A stretch of DNA of 6,262 nt. Origin: RGIG1840 sp964626795 (GTDB lineage: Bacteria > Bacillota_I > Bacilli_A > RF39 > UBA660). The notes under the pieces are model-generated. The model ran no database searches, was not told the origin of the DNA, and saw only the letters and a program-made list of their open reading frames with translations. Numbering within the stretch: the stretch's first letter is position 1; each line of letters begins with the position of its first letter. The stretch is taken from positions 1 through 6,262 of the forward strand of contig CAZVIQ010000047.1 in assembly GCA_964626795.1 (NCBI GenBank), read 5' to 3'. This document shows positions 3,821 through 6,262 of this stretch, piece by piece. Position numbers and translations under genes: made by a program.

Positions 3821-6262
3821 AAAGATTAAACCTAAGAAAAAACTAGTAGTAAAAGAAAAACCGCTTAAAAAAGTTAAACCCAAAAAGATTAAAGAAGAAA
3901 AAGAAAAAAAGAAAAAGAAGTTAAATATTAATAAGAAAAAAATATTAAATATAGTATTAATAATGTTTATATCTCTATGTATACTTGCAATCATATCGGC
4001 AGGATCTTTCTTCTGGTATATTGCTAAAAATGCACCAAAGTTCAATGAAGCTCTTCTATATGAAAAAGAATCTTCTTTAATTTATGATTCTACTGGTGTT
4101 CTTAGAGCGACACTTGGAATAGAAAAAAGAGAGAAACTTACTTATGATGAACTTCCAGAAGTACTTGTAGATGCAATAATCGCGACAGAGGATTCAAGAT
4201 ATTTTCAACACAATGGATTTGATTTTCCTAGATTCTTAAAAGCATCTTTAGGACAATTACTTGGTAAAAGTGAGTCTGGAGGAGCAAGTACAATAACAAT
4301 GCAGATATCAAAATTAGCATTTACAGATACAACAAGTGAAGGTTTAAAAGGTATAATAAGAAAATTTACTGATATATATATGTCTATATTTAAAATAGAA
4401 AAGAACTATACTAAAGAAGAAATACTTGAATTTTATATTAACACACCTTTTATGGGTCCAGGTGCTTATGGTGTTGAACAGGCTTCACAAAAATATTTTG
4501 GTAAGAAAGCTGCTGATTTAACACTTACTGAAGCTGCATTGATTGCTGGTTTATTCCAAGCCCCTAACTCATATAATCCTTTTGTTGATCCAAAAGCTGC
4601 AACTGAAAGACGAGATCAAGTGCTTTATTTAATGGAAAGACATGGATATATTACTAAGGATCAAAGAAAAGCAGCTAGCGCTATTAGTATTGAAAGTTTA
4701 ATTGTAAATAATACAAATGCAGAATCTAATCCTTATAAAGGCTTTGTTGAAACAGTTATTGCTGAAGTCGAAAGTAGAACTGGTAATAGTCCTTATAATG
4801 TTCCAATGATAATTCATTCAACACTGGATCCTGCTAAACAAGATGTTATAAATTCAATATATAATGGTGGATTTACATTTAAAGATGATGTAATACAGTT
4901 TGCAAGTGCTGTAATAGATAATAATACAGGATCAATACTTGCTGTAGGTACAGGAAGAGATAGAGCTTCAGGTGAAATGTTATTTAATTATGCTGCTTCT
5001 CCTGAAATGAAAAGACATCCTGGATCTACAGCAAAACCAATATTTGATTATGGACCTGGATTTGAATTTCAAAAATGGTCTACTTACACTCCATTCTTTG
5101 ATGAAAGTAATACAACTTATTCAGGTGGAGGAGTAATGAATAACTCTAGTGGTGGATTTTCAGGATTTTCTACATTAAGAACTTGTTTGGTTAATTCGAT
5201 AAATACTTGTGCTCTTCAAGCATTTCAAAGATTAGAAAAAGAAAACATTTATTCATTCGTAACAGGACTTGGAATACAACCTGAAGGTGAAGAATATGGA
5301 GGACTTCATGAAGCTCACTCAATTGGTGCGTTTAGTGGAGTTAACCCAGTTCAACTTGCTGCTGCATATTCCGCTTTTGGTAATGGTGGATATTATATAG
5401 AACCTCATTCAGTTAATAAAATTGAATATAGAGATAGTGATGAAGTATGGGAATATGAAGTTGTAAAGAAAAAAGCAATGAGTGAACAAACTGCATATAT
5501 GATTACAAACGTTCTAATGGGCGCAACTCCTTGGACAGTTAGAGTTTCAGGTACTCAGGTTGCCACTAAAACAGGTACCAGTTCATATGATGATAAAACA
5601 CTGCGAGATTTAGGACTTTCAAGAGCAATTATTCAAGATAGTTGGGTTGCATCATATAGCCCAGATGTTTCAATAGTTATGTGGCTTGGATATGATGAAC
5701 TTACTAAAGAATATAATATAACACAGTCTAGAGCATCTACTGATAGAATTACATTAATAGGTCTTCTTTGTAACGGAATAATGCCTGCCGGTTCTAAATT
5801 TACTTCTCCTGGTGGAATAGTAAGTTCCAGAGTAGAAACAGGAACTATTCCTGCAATGCTTCCAAGTGACTATACTCCATCTGATTTAATACAATCACAT
5901 TTATTTATTAGTGGGACTGAACCTGCAGAAACTTCATTTAGATTCTCACAACTTTCTAACCCTACAGAAATTAAATATTCTATAAATGAATCTAATATGT
6001 TATCAGTAAATTGGACTTCTCCAGGAATTCCAACTGCAATAGATACAAATTATCTATCAGGCTATTTTGCAAATGGATATGGTAAATGGGCTGAGAAATA
6101 CTTAAATCAAAGAATAACTTATAATAATAATTATATTGGAACTTTTGGATTTGAAGTATATTTAAAGACAGGTAATACTGAAAAATATATTGGATATACA
6201 GATAAAACAAGTTACGAAATAAATCTTAATGATTATACTGGATATGATACTGTACTTATTAA
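3801..6262 (+). CDS. ponA: Class A penicillin-binding protein (PBP1A type), C-terminus cut by the window edge
   Basis: A bifunctional peptidoglycan synthase that polymerises lipid II and cross-links the stem peptides on the outer face of the membrane. The frame is open for 820 codons to the edge with no stop. Residues 1-47 are a cytoplasmic tail with 25 lysines and a repeated KxKPKK; one membrane segment follows (about 48-74). The GT51 transglycosylase (about 88-270) has the catalytic Glu130 in ATEDSRYFQHNG, GGASTITMQ (160-168), and later FYINTPFMGPGAYGV and EAALIAGLFQAP. The transpeptidase (about 365-690) has all three active-site motifs: Ser409-Thr-Ala-Lys412 in HPGSTAKP, Ser466-Ile-Asn468, and Lys590-Thr-Gly. 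From about 715 an FN3-like beta domain begins, as at the end of B. subtilis PBP1, and is truncated by the window. Cys462 and Cys470 flank the SxN motif. The gene follows recU with a 20-nt overlap. It is absent from a list of closed frames only because its stop is outside. Confidence 0.96.
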   Translation, partial: MKKLNIKKIKPKKKLVVKEKPLKKVKPKKIKEEKEKKKKKLNINKKKILNIVLIMFISLCILAIISAGSFFWYIAKNAPKFNEALLYEKESSLIYDSTGVLRATLGIEKREKLTYDELPEVLVDAIIATEDSRYFQHNGFDFPRFLKASLGQLLGKSESGGASTITMQISKLAFTDTTSEGLKGIIRKFTDIYMSIFKIEKNYTKEEILEFYINTPFMGPGAYGVEQASQKYFGKKAADLTLTEAALIAGLFQAPNSYNPFVDPKAATERRDQVLYLMERHGYITKDQRKAASAISIESLIVNNTNAESNPYKGFVETVIAEVESRTGNSPYNVPMIIHSTLDPAKQDVINSIYNGGFTFKDDVIQFASAVIDNNTGSILAVGTGRDRASGEMLFNYAASPEMKRHPGSTAKPIFDYGPGFEFQKWSTYTPFFDESNTTYSGGGVMNNSSGGFSGFSTLRTCLVNSINTCALQAFQRLEKENIYSFVTGLGIQPEGEEYGGLHEAHSIGAFSGVNPVQLAAAYSAFGNGGYYIEPHSVNKIEYRDSDEVWEYEVVKKKAMSEQTAYMITNVLMGATPWTVRVSGTQVATKTGTSSYDDKTLRDLGLSRAIIQDSWVASYSPDVSIVMWLGYDELTKEYNITQSRASTDRITLIGLLCNGIMPAGSKFTSPGGIVSSRVETGTIPAMLPSDYTPSDLIQSHLFISGTEPAETSFRFSQLSNPTEIKYSINESNMLSVNWTSPGIPTAIDTNYLSGYFANGYGKWAEKYLNQRITYNNNYIGTFGFEVYLKTGNTEKYIGYTDKTSYEINLNDYTGYDTVLI

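Noticed and set aside
3758..4045. Minus-strand open frame of 95 codons, Phe-rich and apparently hydrophobic
   Set aside because: It is the antisense of the lysine-rich tail of the PBP (AAA/AAG read as TTT/CTT); the hydrophobic look is an artefact.
5992..6210. Minus-strand open frame of 72 codons, Tyr- and Leu-rich
   Set aside because: Antisense to the C-terminal domain of the PBP, no ribosome binding site or recognisable motif.
1..6262. tRNA, rRNA, CRISPR array, insertion sequence or TGA-as-Trp recoding
   Set aside because: No cloverleaf, spaced repeat series, transposase or terminal repeat was seen, and no gene has an in-frame TGA.

Overview
This AT-rich window fits a walled, low-GC member of the Bacillota (Bacilli/Erysipelotrichia-like or an uncultured relative close to the Mollicutes). 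The grounds are a RecU Holliday-junction resolvase followed directly by a class A penicillin-binding protein (the recU-ponA pair typical of Firmicutes), strong AAAGGAG ribosome binding sites and the heavy A/T codon bias. No in-frame TGA is seen in any gene and Trp is encoded by TGG, so the standard bacterial code is sufficient. Placement below phylum level is inference.

Layout. (1) Positions 1-400, minus strand: the N-terminal 133 codons of an ORF6N-domain protein that runs off the left edge. It has its own near-consensus promoter only 7 nt from the ATG, an almost perfect 24-bp palindrome just upstream of the -35, and an almost perfect 29-nt palindrome inside the coding sequence. (2) 541-574: a Rho-independent terminator that closes the next operon and overlaps its last stop codon. 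(3) 573-3018, minus strand: a tight operon rpsB - tsf - small membrane-anchored protein with a thioredoxin-like pattern but no cysteines. The S2 protein carries an acidic linker and a C-terminal SAP/Rho-N-like domain. (4) 3019-3265: a divergent intergenic region with a promoter for each direction and a leader of about 105 nt before rpsB. (5) 3266-6262, plus strand: recU overlapping a long ponA-type gene (820 codons visible, running off the right edge) with a lysine-rich cytoplasmic tail, GT51 transglycosylase, transpeptidase and an FN3-like C-terminal domain.

How the genes work together. rpsB-tsf is the conserved translation pair (30S protein S2 and the EF-Tu nucleotide exchange factor). The usual followers pyrH and frr are absent here and a cell-envelope-anchored protein of unknown role takes their place. 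recU-ponA couples recombination and chromosome segregation with peptidoglycan synthesis. The ORF6N gene is the accessory element of the window: its domain is best known from phage DNA-binding proteins, and the palindromes in and before it are the least explained structures here.
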